Positions 8,780 through 17,725 are shown, numbered from the stretch's first letter. The stretch: 64,000 bases of DNA from Acidimicrobiaceae bacterium (GCA_947446815.1 CANFGT010000006.1:62001-126000), one strand, 5' to 3'. Translations and numbers: made by a program. The notes: generated from the sequence alone by a model not told the origin.

Positions 8780-9709
8780 ATGTCTGATCTCAAGATTCCC
8801 GTTGCGCCGAATAGTCCCCTCGACGTATCAACTGAGCGAGATCTCAGCTCATTGGGCACTGTTGGACCCGTCTCGCTTGGATGCTGGCGCCTCACAGGTT
8901 CCGATGACGAGAACATTGCGATTGTCTCTACCGCGGTCGACCTCGGAATGACATTGCTAGATAACGCAGATGTGTACGGACTCAACTGGGGCGGCACGCA
9001 TTTTGGCGCCTGCGAAGAAGCACTGGGGCGAGTTTTCGATTCTGTACCAGGGCTTCGGGACCGCATTGTCCTTGCATCAAAGGGCGGCATTATTCCCGGT
9101 GTCCCGTATGACTCATCAGCGGACTATCTCATCGAAGCATGTGAGGCATCTCTTCGTCGCATGAATGTTGATGTAATTGACCTCTATCAAATTCATCGAC
9201 CTGACATGTTCACGCATCCTGAAGAAATTGCCCAAGCCTTCACAACATTGCGTACTCGCGGACTCATTCGCGAATGTGGCGTCTCGAACTACACCGTTCC
9301 GCAAACGCTGGCACTGAATGGTTTTCTGGATTCTGGCCTCGCGACATCTCAGCCGCAATTTTCAGCAACACATCTTGATCCGATGCGCGATGGCACATTT
9401 GATCTCTGCATGGAAGCTGCCATCACCCCTCTGGCCTGGAGCCCACTCGCTGGCGGACGCATTGCAACGGGCGATGACGTTCGTCCAGAACTCTTAACTG
9501 TTCTCGATGAACTAGCACTTCGCGAAAACGTGACACGTTCTGCAATTGCTATTGCTTTTGTTCTTGCACATCCGGCACGACCCGTTGCCATCGTCGGCAC
9601 AACACAAACTCATCGCTTATACGAACTCGCGAAAGCGACGTCCGTTCATCTCACCCGCACTGACGTGTATCGCATCGTGCAGGCCAGCGAAGGCATCCCA
9701 CTTCCGTGA
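8780..9709 (+). CDS. Aldo/keto reductase (YdhF-like)
   Basis: A 309-residue NADPH-dependent carbonyl reductase with the (beta/alpha)8 fold. The tetrad region is visible: LDNADVYG (Asp and Tyr), LASKGG (Lys) and YQIHRPD (His). The loop PLAWSPLAGG and the C-terminal AIVGTTQTHRLYEL, which binds the cofactor phosphate, are intact. The IHRPD form resembles Escherichia coli YdhF. The substrate is unknown. The gene overlaps the next one by four bases (GTGA), so it is very likely co-translated with the SsuD-like monooxygenase. Confidence 0.88.
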   Translation: MSDLKIPVAPNSPLDVSTERDLSSLGTVGPVSLGCWRLTGSDDENIAIVSTAVDLGMTLLDNADVYGLNWGGTHFGACEEALGRVFDSVPGLRDRIVLASKGGIIPGVPYDSSADYLIEACEASLRRMNVDVIDLYQIHRPDMFTHPEEIAQAFTTLRTRGLIRECGVSNYTVPQTLALNGFLDSGLATSQPQFSATHLDPMRDGTFDLCMEAAITPLAWSPLAGGRIATGDDVRPELLTVLDELALRENVTRSAIAIAFVLAHPARPVAIVGTTQTHRLYELAKATSVHLTRTDVYRIVQASEGIPLP

Positions 9710-10782
9710 GCCATCAGACGTCGCCGATTGAAATTTCATGGTTCGGCGCTCTCTGCGACGACGATTACGAACAATTAGGTGTCCCACAGGCAAACCTTCG
9801 CAGTAGCTGGCTTCATTGTTCCGAGATTGTCAAGAATGCCGATCAACTGGGTTTCGACAACATCCTTCTTCCTTCTGGTTATGAACTCGGCATTGACACC
9901 ATTTCGTTTGCCTCCTCCATCGCGCCGCAGGTTCAGCACATGAAGATGTTGACCGCTGTGCGTGTCGGTGAAAACTGGGTCCCACAACTAGCCCGTCAAT
10001 TAGCAACGCTGAATCAGGTCATGCATGGTCGACTGGCCATCAATATCATTTCGTCAGAAATGCCAGGCGAGACACTCGATGGTCCATCGCGCTATCGCCG
10101 CACGACGGAAACAATGCGAGCGTTGCGAACACTTCTGAACGGCGAGCGTCTCGATATTGATGGTGAGTTCATCTCGCTCCATCTTGATGCGCCCCGTATC
10201 TGCAAAGAAATGGCACCTAGTCCTGCTTTCTATTTCGGTGGGCTCAGCGATGAGGCCCGCGAAACAGCAGCAATGGACGCAGATGTGTACCTCATGTGGC
10301 CTGACACCGAAGAAGAAATCTCCCGCATCATCGATGACGTGAACGCGCGATCCGCCCGTTATGGCCGCACCCTAAAATTTGGATATCGCGTGCATGTTGT
10401 CGTTCGAGAAACCGAAGAAGAAGCGCGCAATGCGGCAGCACATCTCATTTCTGCGGTCGATACCGCAACAGGCGATGCCATTCGCTCTCGCTCTCTCGAC
10501 AGCACCAGCGTTGGCGTGAAGCGACAAGCCGAGCTACGCGATGCGGCATCAGATGATGGATTCATTGAGCAATCACTGTGGACCGGAATCGGGAAGGCCC
10601 GCTCTGGCTGCGGCGCTGCCATCGTGGGTACTCCCGCCCAAGTCGTTGAGAAAATTCGTCGTTACCAATCAATGGGTATCGAAGCATTTATTTTTTCTGG
10701 CTATCCGCATGTCGCAGAAGCGAAAAGATTCGCCGAATTAGTGCTGCCCCACTTATCGCATGGGCCTCTTTCAAGCAATTAA
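9706..10782 (+). CDS. SsuD-like FMN-dependent monooxygenase (luciferase family)
   Basis: A 358-residue LLM-family protein. Start is GTG within a GTGA overlap with the aldo/keto reductase. The C-terminal half contains TGIGKARSGCGAAIVGTP and GIEAFIFSGYPHVAEA, very close to the corresponding blocks of alkanesulfonate monooxygenase SsuD, including the Arg-containing flexible loop. SsuD-type enzymes cleave C-S bonds with FMNH2 and oxygen to release sulfite. No ssuABC transporter is nearby, so a different sulfonate, sulfone or carbon substrate is possible. A reductase supplying FMNH2 would have to come from elsewhere. Confidence 0.85.
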   Translation: MSHQTSPIEISWFGALCDDDYEQLGVPQANLRSSWLHCSEIVKNADQLGFDNILLPSGYELGIDTISFASSIAPQVQHMKMLTAVRVGENWVPQLARQLATLNQVMHGRLAINIISSEMPGETLDGPSRYRRTTETMRALRTLLNGERLDIDGEFISLHLDAPRICKEMAPSPAFYFGGLSDEARETAAMDADVYLMWPDTEEEISRIIDDVNARSARYGRTLKFGYRVHVVVRETEEEARNAAAHLISAVDTATGDAIRSRSLDSTSVGVKRQAELRDAASDDGFIEQSLWTGIGKARSGCGAAIVGTPAQVVEKIRRYQSMGIEAFIFSGYPHVAEAKRFAELVLPHLSHGPLSSN

Positions 10783-10785
10783 GAC

Positions 10786-11385
10786 TTAGAAAATCTTTCC
10801 TAGAACGAACGAGATAAACGAGCTCCACTGTTCAATAGAAATTGGGTTTGTGGTGATGTCATTAAGAACAAAGCCCATCGAGTACGCCTGAACAAATGTT
10901 GCGACAACTGCAGCATCGAGATCTTTGTTGATCCATCCACGCTCCTGCATCTCACGAGCAATGTCTGCAAGAACATCGGTCACGCGCTGCTGTTCAACAG
11001 CCAGACCTTCTGCAAACTTCTTAGAGTGACGCGCCATGCCAAGAATGGCAGCACGATCGGACCGTGCAGAATCACGTCCAGGCATTCCTGCACCTTGGAC
11101 AATCATCGCAAACTTTGATTCAAGGTCTTCACGAGAAGTAGCCGACTTCAACAACCCAACAAGGAGCGTGACGTCTTGGTCCACGTATCGAGAGAATCGT
11201 GCGACCTGGGCCTGCTCAATCACATCTGAGAAGTCATGAAAGTGGTGGTACAAAGATCCCTTCGAGATCTTTGACGCTTCTAATAGTGATTCCACCGTAA
11301 AACCCTGCGGACCAAATTCATCAATCAGCGATACTGCGGTCTCTAACAGGAGTCCTTTTGTGGGATGCATTGTTGTCACACACAC
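10786..11385 (-). CDS. TetR-family transcriptional regulator
   Basis: A 199-residue repressor-type protein. The N-terminal helix-turn-helix reads FTVESLLEASKISKGSLYHHFHDFSDV (residues about 29-55), a textbook TetR DNA-binding domain; the C-terminal ligand domain is divergent. It is divergent from the VIT transporter gene with only about 40 bases between starts, so that intergenic region is the likely operator. It converges on the SsuD-like gene with three bases between. A second ATG five codons in (11370) is an equally reasonable start. Confidence 0.88.
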   Translation of the reverse strand: MCVTTMHPTKGLLLETAVSLIDEFGPQGFTVESLLEASKISKGSLYHHFHDFSDVIEQAQVARFSRYVDQDVTLLVGLLKSATSREDLESKFAMIVQGAGMPGRDSARSDRAAILGMARHSKKFAEGLAVEQQRVTDVLADIAREMQERGWINKDLDAAVVATFVQAYSMGFVLNDITTNPISIEQWSSFISFVLGKIF

Positions 11386-11424
11386 ATTCTTCCACGCTCG
11401 CTATCGCTACGCATTAGTGCCACA

Positions 11425-12129
11425 ATGAGTGGTATGCATTCTGAACGTCACGCCGTCCATCGCATTGGTCTTCTACGAGCCATGGTGCTCGGAGCCAATG
11501 ACGGAATCATTTCCACGGCGTGCCTCATCCTTGGAGTTGCGGCATCAAGTTCCACCGTCACTCGTGCCACCATTTTGACGGCGGGCATGGCTGGCCTCGT
11601 TGCTGGCGCCGTCTCCATGGCGTTGGGCGAATACGTTTCTGTTAGTTCACAACGCGACTCTGAGAATTCAGACATCGCGAAAGAAAAGTGGGAACTCGAG
11701 ACCATGCCTGATCACGAACTTGATGAACTCACTGAGATTTACGCTGCCAAAGGTTTGCCACAGGTATTGGCCCGAGAAGTCGCAGAAGCCCTGACCAAGC
11801 ACGACGCACTTGCCATCCACCTGGCAGAAGAACTCGGCATCACCGAACACAATCAGGCCCAACCCCTGCAAGCAGCCATCGGATCAGCAGGTTCATTTGC
11901 AATAGGCGCTGCTATCCCAATGATCGTGGCCGCTATCGCTACTGCTGGCACTCGTATTGTGTCCACTCTGATCATCGTCACTGTGGCCCTCGCAGGACTC
12001 GGTTGGGCAAGTGCTCGATTCGGGCAATCTGCTCCCCTGCGACCCACCATGCGAGTCGTCATTGGTGGCATCGTCGCCATGGCCATCACAATGGCTGTCG
12101 GCAAGCTCTTTGGCGCCGCCGTCGCCTAA
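11425..12129 (+). CDS. VIT-family iron/manganese transporter
   Basis: A 234-residue membrane protein of the CCC1/VIT1 family. The signature first helix VLGANDGIISTACLILGVAASS is followed by AGMAGLVAGAVSMALGEYVSVSSQRDSE, then a charged cytoplasmic segment rich in Glu (EKWELETMPDHELDELTEIY), which in family members forms a metal-binding region. Three further membrane helices follow. Members export or sequester Fe2+/Mn2+; in a bacterium this would be efflux or detoxification. The ATG at 11425 is chosen because earlier in-frame codons lie inside the divergent TetR gene. Confidence 0.9.
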   Translation: MSGMHSERHAVHRIGLLRAMVLGANDGIISTACLILGVAASSSTVTRATILTAGMAGLVAGAVSMALGEYVSVSSQRDSENSDIAKEKWELETMPDHELDELTEIYAAKGLPQVLAREVAEALTKHDALAIHLAEELGITEHNQAQPLQAAIGSAGSFAIGAAIPMIVAAIATAGTRIVSTLIIVTVALAGLGWASARFGQSAPLRPTMRVVIGGIVAMAITMAVGKLFGAAVA

Positions 12130-12185
12130 TTCACTGCATTTCGTACTATTTGCGAAGCCCTAGCCAAAACGGCGAGACTCTGCAT

Positions 12186-13400
12186 ATGAGCACAACCACT
12201 TCTGCCGACAGCGCACTCGCACAGGTCGAGCAAGCACTCGACGCACTCCTCGCAGCATTCGACCCAAAGAAAGTTGATGACATCACATTTCGCGGTGCAC
12301 GTTTCGACGCAGGCCTCGCATGGGTGCATTTCCCGAAGGGTCACGGTGGCCTCGGGCTTCGTCCAGAGTTCAACCGCGTGATTGAAGAGCGCGTCCGCAA
12401 AGCTGGCGCAGCACCACAACATCCAGCGTCGTTCTTCATGGCGCTTGCTGGCCCAACAATCGTCACGCACGGTAGCGAGGAAGTGAAGACTCGTTTCCTT
12501 CGTCCGATGTTCACCGGTCAAGAACTCTGGTGTCAGTTGTTCTCCGAGCCAGGCGCAGGCAGTGACCTTGCAGGTCTTGGTACACGTGCAATTCGTGACG
12601 GTGATGAATGGATCATTAACGGTCAAAAAGTGTGGAACACAATGGCGCATCTTGCTCATTGGGGAATGTTGGTCACACGTACCGATCCTGAAGCTCCAAA
12701 ACACAAGGGCATGACGTACTTCGCAATCGATATGCATTCACCAGGCGTTGAAGTTCGTCCATTGCGCCAAATTACTGGCGAGGCCGAGTTCAACGAGGTC
12801 TACATGACCGACGCTCGCGTTCCTGATTCACAGCGCATCGGTGATGTTGGCGAAGGTTGGCGTGCATCGCTCACCACACTCATGAATGAGCGCACCGCAA
12901 TCGGTGGCGGCGGTGGCGGTAACGCAAAGCGTCGCGGACCTATCGACGAAACAATTCGCGTGTGGAGAGAAATACCTGCCGAACAGCGTGACCCTGCTCA
13001 AAAAGATCGCCTCATGAAGTTGTTCTGCCAAAGCGAAGCTTTGCGTTACACCAACATGAAGGGTGCGCAGATGGCGAAGGCCGGCAACCCTGGTCCTGAA
13101 GGTTCGATTGCAAAGTTGATGATGTCCGACTTCAACAAGAAGGTCACCGAGTTCACGATCGAACTCATGGGCGCAGAAGGAATGATCGGCTACGACTTCA
13201 CATTCCGTCGTCCTGAAGAGCTTTCCGTCGATGGCACCGATGGCGGAGCTCGCCACGCGTTCTTGCGTGTTCGCGCCAACAGCATCGAAGGCGGCACCAG
13301 CGAGATCATGAAAAACATCCTTGGCGAGCAAGTTCTTGGCCTTCCCGGCGAGCCCCGTTTGGACAAGGACATCTCCTGGAGCAAGGTTCCTCGCAGCTAA
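12186..13400 (+). CDS. Acyl-CoA dehydrogenase
   Basis: A 404-residue FAD enzyme of acyl-CoA alpha,beta-dehydrogenation. Diagnostic blocks are LWCQLFSEPGAGSDLAGL (FAD/substrate site), WIINGQKVWNT, the R(T/A)AIGGG region and the C-terminal SIEGGTSEIMKNILGEQVLG that closes the active site. Chain length preference cannot be deduced. The frame is open upstream to 12003, but the family N-terminus begins at the ATG at 12186. It stands alone on the plus strand and is followed by a 173-base noncoding region with DnaA-box-like sites. Confidence 0.92.
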   Translation: MSTTTSADSALAQVEQALDALLAAFDPKKVDDITFRGARFDAGLAWVHFPKGHGGLGLRPEFNRVIEERVRKAGAAPQHPASFFMALAGPTIVTHGSEEVKTRFLRPMFTGQELWCQLFSEPGAGSDLAGLGTRAIRDGDEWIINGQKVWNTMAHLAHWGMLVTRTDPEAPKHKGMTYFAIDMHSPGVEVRPLRQITGEAEFNEVYMTDARVPDSQRIGDVGEGWRASLTTLMNERTAIGGGGGGNAKRRGPIDETIRVWREIPAEQRDPAQKDRLMKLFCQSEALRYTNMKGAQMAKAGNPGPEGSIAKLMMSDFNKKVTEFTIELMGAEGMIGYDFTFRRPEELSVDGTDGGARHAFLRVRANSIEGGTSEIMKNILGEQVLGLPGEPRLDKDISWSKVPRS

Positions 13401-13573
13401 CTCCCCTGTGGTGCACTTCTGCACCCTTTATCCACAGCCTTCAGTAAAGTCTTGGTATGTAGGGGCTTTCTTTGAGGCACCCCTGTGGACAACTCTGGGG
13501 TTTCTAAGTTTTACATCATCCTGTAAGTCACCAGCCGCCCCACAGGGCAAATGGTGATAACCGAGAAACTCAA
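13401..13573 (+). other. Noncoding region with two DnaA-box-like sites and a CCTGTGG repeat
   Basis: The region separates two convergent genes. It holds TTATCCACA (13428-13436, identical to the consensus DnaA box) and, on the opposite strand, TTGTCCACA (13484-13492, one change from consensus). CCCCTGTGG occurs at 13403-13411 and 13480-13488, with an inverted relative at 13538-13547. A small hairpin GGTGCA-CTTC-TGCACC (13410-13425) follows the acyl-CoA dehydrogenase stop and may aid termination. No AT-rich unwinding element or dnaA/dnaN neighbour is seen. Confidence 0.45.
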
Positions 13574-15436
13574 TTATGCGAGATCTGTGGCTGCGCCTGT
13601 GAACTGCGATTGATAGAGCCGGTAATACGCACCCTGCGCCGCAAGCAGTTGTTCGTGGCTGCCCTGCTCCACGATTCGCCCTGCTTCCATTACCAAGATG
13701 ATGTTTGCATCACGAATGGTGGACAAGCGGTGAGCAATCACAAAACAGGTGCGCTGACTGCGGAGTGCAACCATGGCCTTTTGAATCAGCACTTCAGTGC
13801 GAGTGTCGACAGAACTTGTCGCCTCATCCAGAATCAGGATGGTGGGGTCAGCAAGGAATGCACGAGCGATGGTCAGCAACTGCTTTTCACCAGCACTAAC
13901 GGCGCCGCCTTCGTTGTCCAGAATGGTGTCGTAACCCAAAGGCAACGAGTGCACAAAACGATCCACATATGCGGCCTTGGCAGCAGCACGAATCTGCTCT
14001 TCTGTTGCTGCGGGATTTCCATAAGCGATGTTCTCGCGAATAGTTCCACCGAATAACCACGTGTCTTGCAACACCATGCCGATATTGCGACGCAGTTCGC
14101 TCCGTGGCATCAAAGAAATGTCTTGGCCATCCAAGGTGATGCGACCGCCATCAAGTTCGTAGAAGCGCATGATGAGGTTCACCAATGTGGTCTTACCGGC
14201 ACCGGTTGGGCCAACAATGGCAACGGTCGTGCCAGGTTCAGCAATCAACGACAAGTCTTCAATCAGTGGACGCTCAGGAAGGTAAGAGAACTTCACGTTT
14301 TCAAATGCGACGCGACCCACAACTTCCGACATGGAGATTTCTGCAGGCTCCACACTTTCTTCATCCGCATCAAGCACTTCAAACACACGCTCGGCTGAGG
14401 CAACACCTGACTGCAGCACGTTCATCATTGATGCGGTTTGCGTGAGTGGCTGCGTGAATTGGCGCGAGTACTGAATGAAAGCCTGCACATCGCCAAGACC
14501 CATCGTGCCGGAGGCAACGCGAAGGCCACCAACAACTGCAATCAATACATAGTTGAGGTTGCCCACAAACATCATGGCGGGCTGAATCGAACCCGACATG
14601 AATTGCGCGCCAAAACCAGCTTCGTACAACTTCTCATTGGTGACAGCGAAACGTTCTTCGACGTCCTTCTGACGACCAAAAGTCTTCACAATCGCATGCC
14701 CTGTAAAGGTCTCCTCGATCAAGCCATTGAGTGCACCGGTATGGGACCACTGCGCAATGAACCGCTTCTTGGAACGGTTCGCGATCTGCTTCATCGAGAG
14801 AATCGAGAGCGGAACAGTAACAATGGCGATGAGTGCCAATAGCCATGACACCCAGATCATCATGATGAGCACACCGATGATGGTGAGCATCGATGTAATC
14901 AATTGACTTAAGGACTGCTGCAAACTCTGCGAAATGTTGTCGATGTCGTTTGTAACACGACTGAGAAGATCGCCACGTGATTGCGCATCGATATAGCGCA
15001 ACGGCAAACGATGAATCTTGGCTTCAATATCGGCGCGCAATGTGAACATTGTGCGTTGCACCACGCCGGCGAGCATGAAGGTTTGCGCATACGCAAGCAC
15101 AAACGACATCACATACACACCCATTGCAAAGAACAATGTGCGATGCAATGCGGAGAAGTTCACTTTCGTCTCGCCATTGCGCTTCGTCAAACCGTTGAAC
15201 AGAATGTCAGTGGCGTGACCCAACACGCGTGGTCCGGAAACGACAAGAGCAACGCTGACGACTGCCAGCAACATAATGATGGAGACGAGAATCTTCTCCC
15301 CTGCCATGAGGCCCATGAGGCGACGAGCAGTGAGTCCAAAGTTTTCCGACTTCTCGACAGGCATGCCCACAACATGCATACGGCTGTTCCGCAATTCGGA
15401 ACCTGGCATTGTCTGCGGCTTCTTCTTTTCGGTCAT
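13574..15436 (-). CDS. ABC exporter half-transporter, subunit with catalytic ATPase site
   Basis: A 620-residue membrane-ATPase fusion: six-helix exporter domain, then a nucleotide-binding domain with Walker A (IVGPTGAGKTT), Q-loop region (GMVLQDTWLFGG), Walker B plus catalytic Glu (ILILDEATSSVD) and H-loop (IAHRLST). The ABC signature is changed to SAGEKQ from the usual SGGQ. Paired with the upstream subunit, which has the reverse asymmetry, it would form one active and one degenerate ATP site, as in TM287/288-type heterodimers. Start is the ATG at 15436, in an ATGA overlap with the upstream gene; the frame extends further but lies inside that gene. Transported substrate unknown; drug or lipid export is typical. 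Confidence 0.92.
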   Translation of the reverse strand: MTEKKKPQTMPGSELRNSRMHVVGMPVEKSENFGLTARRLMGLMAGEKILVSIIMLLAVVSVALVVSGPRVLGHATDILFNGLTKRNGETKVNFSALHRTLFFAMGVYVMSFVLAYAQTFMLAGVVQRTMFTLRADIEAKIHRLPLRYIDAQSRGDLLSRVTNDIDNISQSLQQSLSQLITSMLTIIGVLIMMIWVSWLLALIAIVTVPLSILSMKQIANRSKKRFIAQWSHTGALNGLIEETFTGHAIVKTFGRQKDVEERFAVTNEKLYEAGFGAQFMSGSIQPAMMFVGNLNYVLIAVVGGLRVASGTMGLGDVQAFIQYSRQFTQPLTQTASMMNVLQSGVASAERVFEVLDADEESVEPAEISMSEVVGRVAFENVKFSYLPERPLIEDLSLIAEPGTTVAIVGPTGAGKTTLVNLIMRFYELDGGRITLDGQDISLMPRSELRRNIGMVLQDTWLFGGTIRENIAYGNPAATEEQIRAAAKAAYVDRFVHSLPLGYDTILDNEGGAVSAGEKQLLTIARAFLADPTILILDEATSSVDTRTEVLIQKAMVALRSQRTCFVIAHRLSTIRDANIILVMEAGRIVEQGSHEQLLAAQGAYYRLYQSQFTGAATDLA

Positions 15437-17169
15437 GACACACCTTCTTGTGCGCTTGCCTGCGACGACACAATTTCTTGATACGTCTCGCATGTGGCCA
15501 ATAATTCATCGTGCGTGCCAAAGCCCACACAATCGCCATCTTCCAACACCATGATCTTGTCGGCGTTACGTATGGTGGAAACACGCTGCGCAACCACTAC
15601 GACGACCGCTTCCTTCACATAAGGCGCCAATGCTGCGCGAAGTCGAGCATCTGTCGCGAGGTCGAGTGCAGAGAAAGAGTCGTCAAAGAGGTAAATCTCT
15701 GGTCGGCGAATCAGTGCACGCGCAATGGCAAGACGCTGACGTTGACCACCCGACACGTTCGAACCGCCTTGCGCAATGGTGGCGTTCAGACCTTCGGGCA
15801 TTGCGCGCACGAAGTCTTCTGCCTGTGCAATACGTAACGCTTCCCACATCTCTTCTTCGGTGGCATTTTCCTTGCCATATCCAAGGTTGCTGGCAACCGT
15901 GCCAGAGAATAGATACGGCTTCTGCGGCACGATGCCCACGCGAGACCACAATGCCTCGGGCGCAAGGTCTCGCACATCAACACCGTCTAACGACACAACA
16001 CCTTCAGTAGCATCCACAAGACGTGGAATGAGATTGACCAAAGTCGTCTTGCCAGAACCCGTACTTCCGATGACGGCAAGCGTTTCGCCCGCACGCACCG
16101 TGAAGCTCACATCGTGCAACACCGGCTGTTCAGCACCGGGATACCTGAAGCTCACATGATCAAACTGCAGCACTGCAGTTTGTGACAGTTCAGTGACGGG
16201 GTTGTCGGCAATCACCACGGAAGACGGTGTCTGCAGCACTTCCATAATGCGCTCGGAACTCACAGCGGCGCGCGGAATCAGTGCAGCCATCCAGGTGGTC
16301 ATCATCACCGACATCAGAATCTGGGTGAGATATGTGAGGAACGCAATCATCGCTCCGGGCTTCATGAGGTGATCATTGATGCGATTCGACCCAAACCACA
16401 CAACTGCAACGCTGGACAAGTTCACAATGAGTGTCGCCGTCGGAAACATGAGCGCCTGTAAACGTCCGCCGCGAAGTGCGGTCTGAGTCACTGCATCATT
16501 GGCCACGCTGAAACGTTGTGCTTCTTCTGGCTCACGCACGAAAGCACGCACCACGCGAATACCCGTGAGTTGTTCACGGAGAATCTCATTGATGCGGTCA
16601 ATGCGCTCTTGCATGCGACGGAAGGTAGGCACCATGCTCGAAATAATCAGAGACAAAAGCACCAAGAGAATGGGGATAGACACCATGAGGATGCGCGATA
16701 GACCAAGGTCTTGATGCATCGCCATGAATACGCCGCCGATGGCCGTGAATGGCGCACCAAGAATGAGGGTGCACGTCATCAACACCAGCATCTGCACTTG
16801 CTGCACGTCATTAGTGATGCGGGTGATCAGGGAAGGCGCGCCAAAGACAGCCACCTCACGCGTCGAGAAGTCGTTGACCTGATGAAACAATTGGCGGCGC
16901 ACGTCTCGACCGAATCCCATCGCCACTTTGGACCCGAAATAGACAGCGGTGACGGAGAATGTGACTTGGGCCAAGGTGACGAGCAGCATCACGCCACCCA
17001 TTTTCCAGATGTAGGGAACGTCGTGCTTGACGACACCGTTATTAATGATGTCGGAGTTCAGTGTGGGCAGGAAAAGTCCGGCCATTGCTTGGACCGCCTG
17101 AAGCGCCACGACCATCCAAAGAATCCTTCGATATTTCGGCAGGACAGAGGACAATAAGCGCTTCAACAT
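15433..17169 (-). CDS. ABC exporter half-transporter, subunit with degenerate Walker B
   Basis: A 578-residue half-transporter starting MLKRLLSSVLPKYRRILWM, with a type IV exporter membrane domain followed by an ATPase domain. It keeps Walker A (VIGSTGSGKTT) and a canonical signature (VSGGQRQRL), but the residue after Walker B is Asp (LFDDSFSALD) instead of catalytic Glu, and the H-loop position reads VAQRVST with Gln in place of His. Both changes mark the non-hydrolytic site of heterodimeric exporters. Its last four bases overlap the start of the partner gene. Confidence 0.92.
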   Translation of the reverse strand: MLKRLLSSVLPKYRRILWMVVALQAVQAMAGLFLPTLNSDIINNGVVKHDVPYIWKMGGVMLLVTLAQVTFSVTAVYFGSKVAMGFGRDVRRQLFHQVNDFSTREVAVFGAPSLITRITNDVQQVQMLVLMTCTLILGAPFTAIGGVFMAMHQDLGLSRILMVSIPILLVLLSLIISSMVPTFRRMQERIDRINEILREQLTGIRVVRAFVREPEEAQRFSVANDAVTQTALRGGRLQALMFPTATLIVNLSSVAVVWFGSNRINDHLMKPGAMIAFLTYLTQILMSVMMTTWMAALIPRAAVSSERIMEVLQTPSSVVIADNPVTELSQTAVLQFDHVSFRYPGAEQPVLHDVSFTVRAGETLAVIGSTGSGKTTLVNLIPRLVDATEGVVSLDGVDVRDLAPEALWSRVGIVPQKPYLFSGTVASNLGYGKENATEEEMWEALRIAQAEDFVRAMPEGLNATIAQGGSNVSGGQRQRLAIARALIRRPEIYLFDDSFSALDLATDARLRAALAPYVKEAVVVVVAQRVSTIRNADKIMVLEDGDCVGFGTHDELLATCETYQEIVSSQASAQEGVS

Positions 17170-17240
17170 GAGGATTCCACAGTACTCCTCGGGGTTTCAG
17201 TGCCCCTAGATGGAACCTGCGAAGACATCCCCATGGGCGG

Positions 17241-17246
17241 TACTGT
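17241..17246 (+). promoter_or_regulatory. Candidate leaderless -10 element
   Basis: TACTGT ends seven bases before the ATG at 17254, with no Shine-Dalgarno, consistent with initiation on the start codon. It supports 17254 over earlier in-frame ATGs at 17200 and 17233. Confidence 0.5.
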
Positions 17247-17253
17247 TGCGGCC

Positions 17254-17682
17254 ATGCCTAGCAATTTCGTCTTGAAGTCCATGAATGTCCTCCACAAGGC
17301 CGGTTTGGCCGTTACCTTCGGTAAGTGGGGCTGGGAACCTGCTGGGATGCCCGCCATCAAGCTCTACACAACTGGCCGCAAGTCGGGCCAGGAACGCGAG
17401 AGCATGCTCACATGCCCCGTCGTTGACGGCGACACCTTCGTCATCGTGGCATCGCGCGGCGGCGATGATTTCCACCCTGCATGGTTCCTCAACCTTCGCG
17501 ACAACCCAAAGGTCTGGGTGACAGCAAAGGGTCAGCCCAAGCACGAACGTCGTGCTCGTATTGCCACCTCCGACGAGCGCAATGCCCTCTGGCCCACCAT
17601 CACAGAGAGCTACAAGGGCTACGCCGGGTATCAGGAGCGCACCGAGCGCGAGATCCCCATCGTGTTCCTCGAGAAGATCTAA
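17254..17682 (+). CDS. Ddn-like deazaflavin (F420)-dependent nitroreductase family protein
   Basis: A 142-residue split-barrel protein. The block KLYTTGRKSGQERESMLTC, then VIVASRGGDDFHPAWFLNLRDNPKVWV, is the hallmark of the Ddn/FDOR-A family, which binds F420 rather than FMN and reduces quinones or unsaturated compounds at the membrane. The WPTITESYKGYAGYQERT segment near the end is also typical. It fits the FbiC gene at 53-55 kb, which indicates F420 production in this organism. The physiological substrate is unknown. Confidence 0.88.
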   Translation: MPSNFVLKSMNVLHKAGLAVTFGKWGWEPAGMPAIKLYTTGRKSGQERESMLTCPVVDGDTFVIVASRGGDDFHPAWFLNLRDNPKVWVTAKGQPKHERRARIATSDERNALWPTITESYKGYAGYQERTEREIPIVFLEKI

Positions 17683-17706
17683 GTCGGGACTAGCGCCCTT
17701 TTCCCC

Positions 17707-17712
17707 TAGAAT
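17707..17712 (+). promoter_or_regulatory. Candidate -10 element of tRNA-Gly
   Basis: TAGAAT lies 13 bases before the tRNA 5' end. It sits in the loop of a small palindrome (CCCC at 17703-17706, GGGG at 17713-17716), which might also act as a weak terminator of the preceding gene. Confidence 0.4.
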
Positions 17713-17725
17713 GGGGACTTCATAC

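Noticed and set aside
12003-12185. N-terminal extension of the acyl-CoA dehydrogenase
   Set aside because: It overlaps the end of the VIT gene in another frame and shows no similarity to family N-termini.
13401-13573. Chromosomal replication origin
   Set aside because: Only two good DnaA boxes, no AT-rich unwinding region, and no dnaA, dnaN, gyrB or rpmH nearby. Kept only as a possible DnaA-binding locus.
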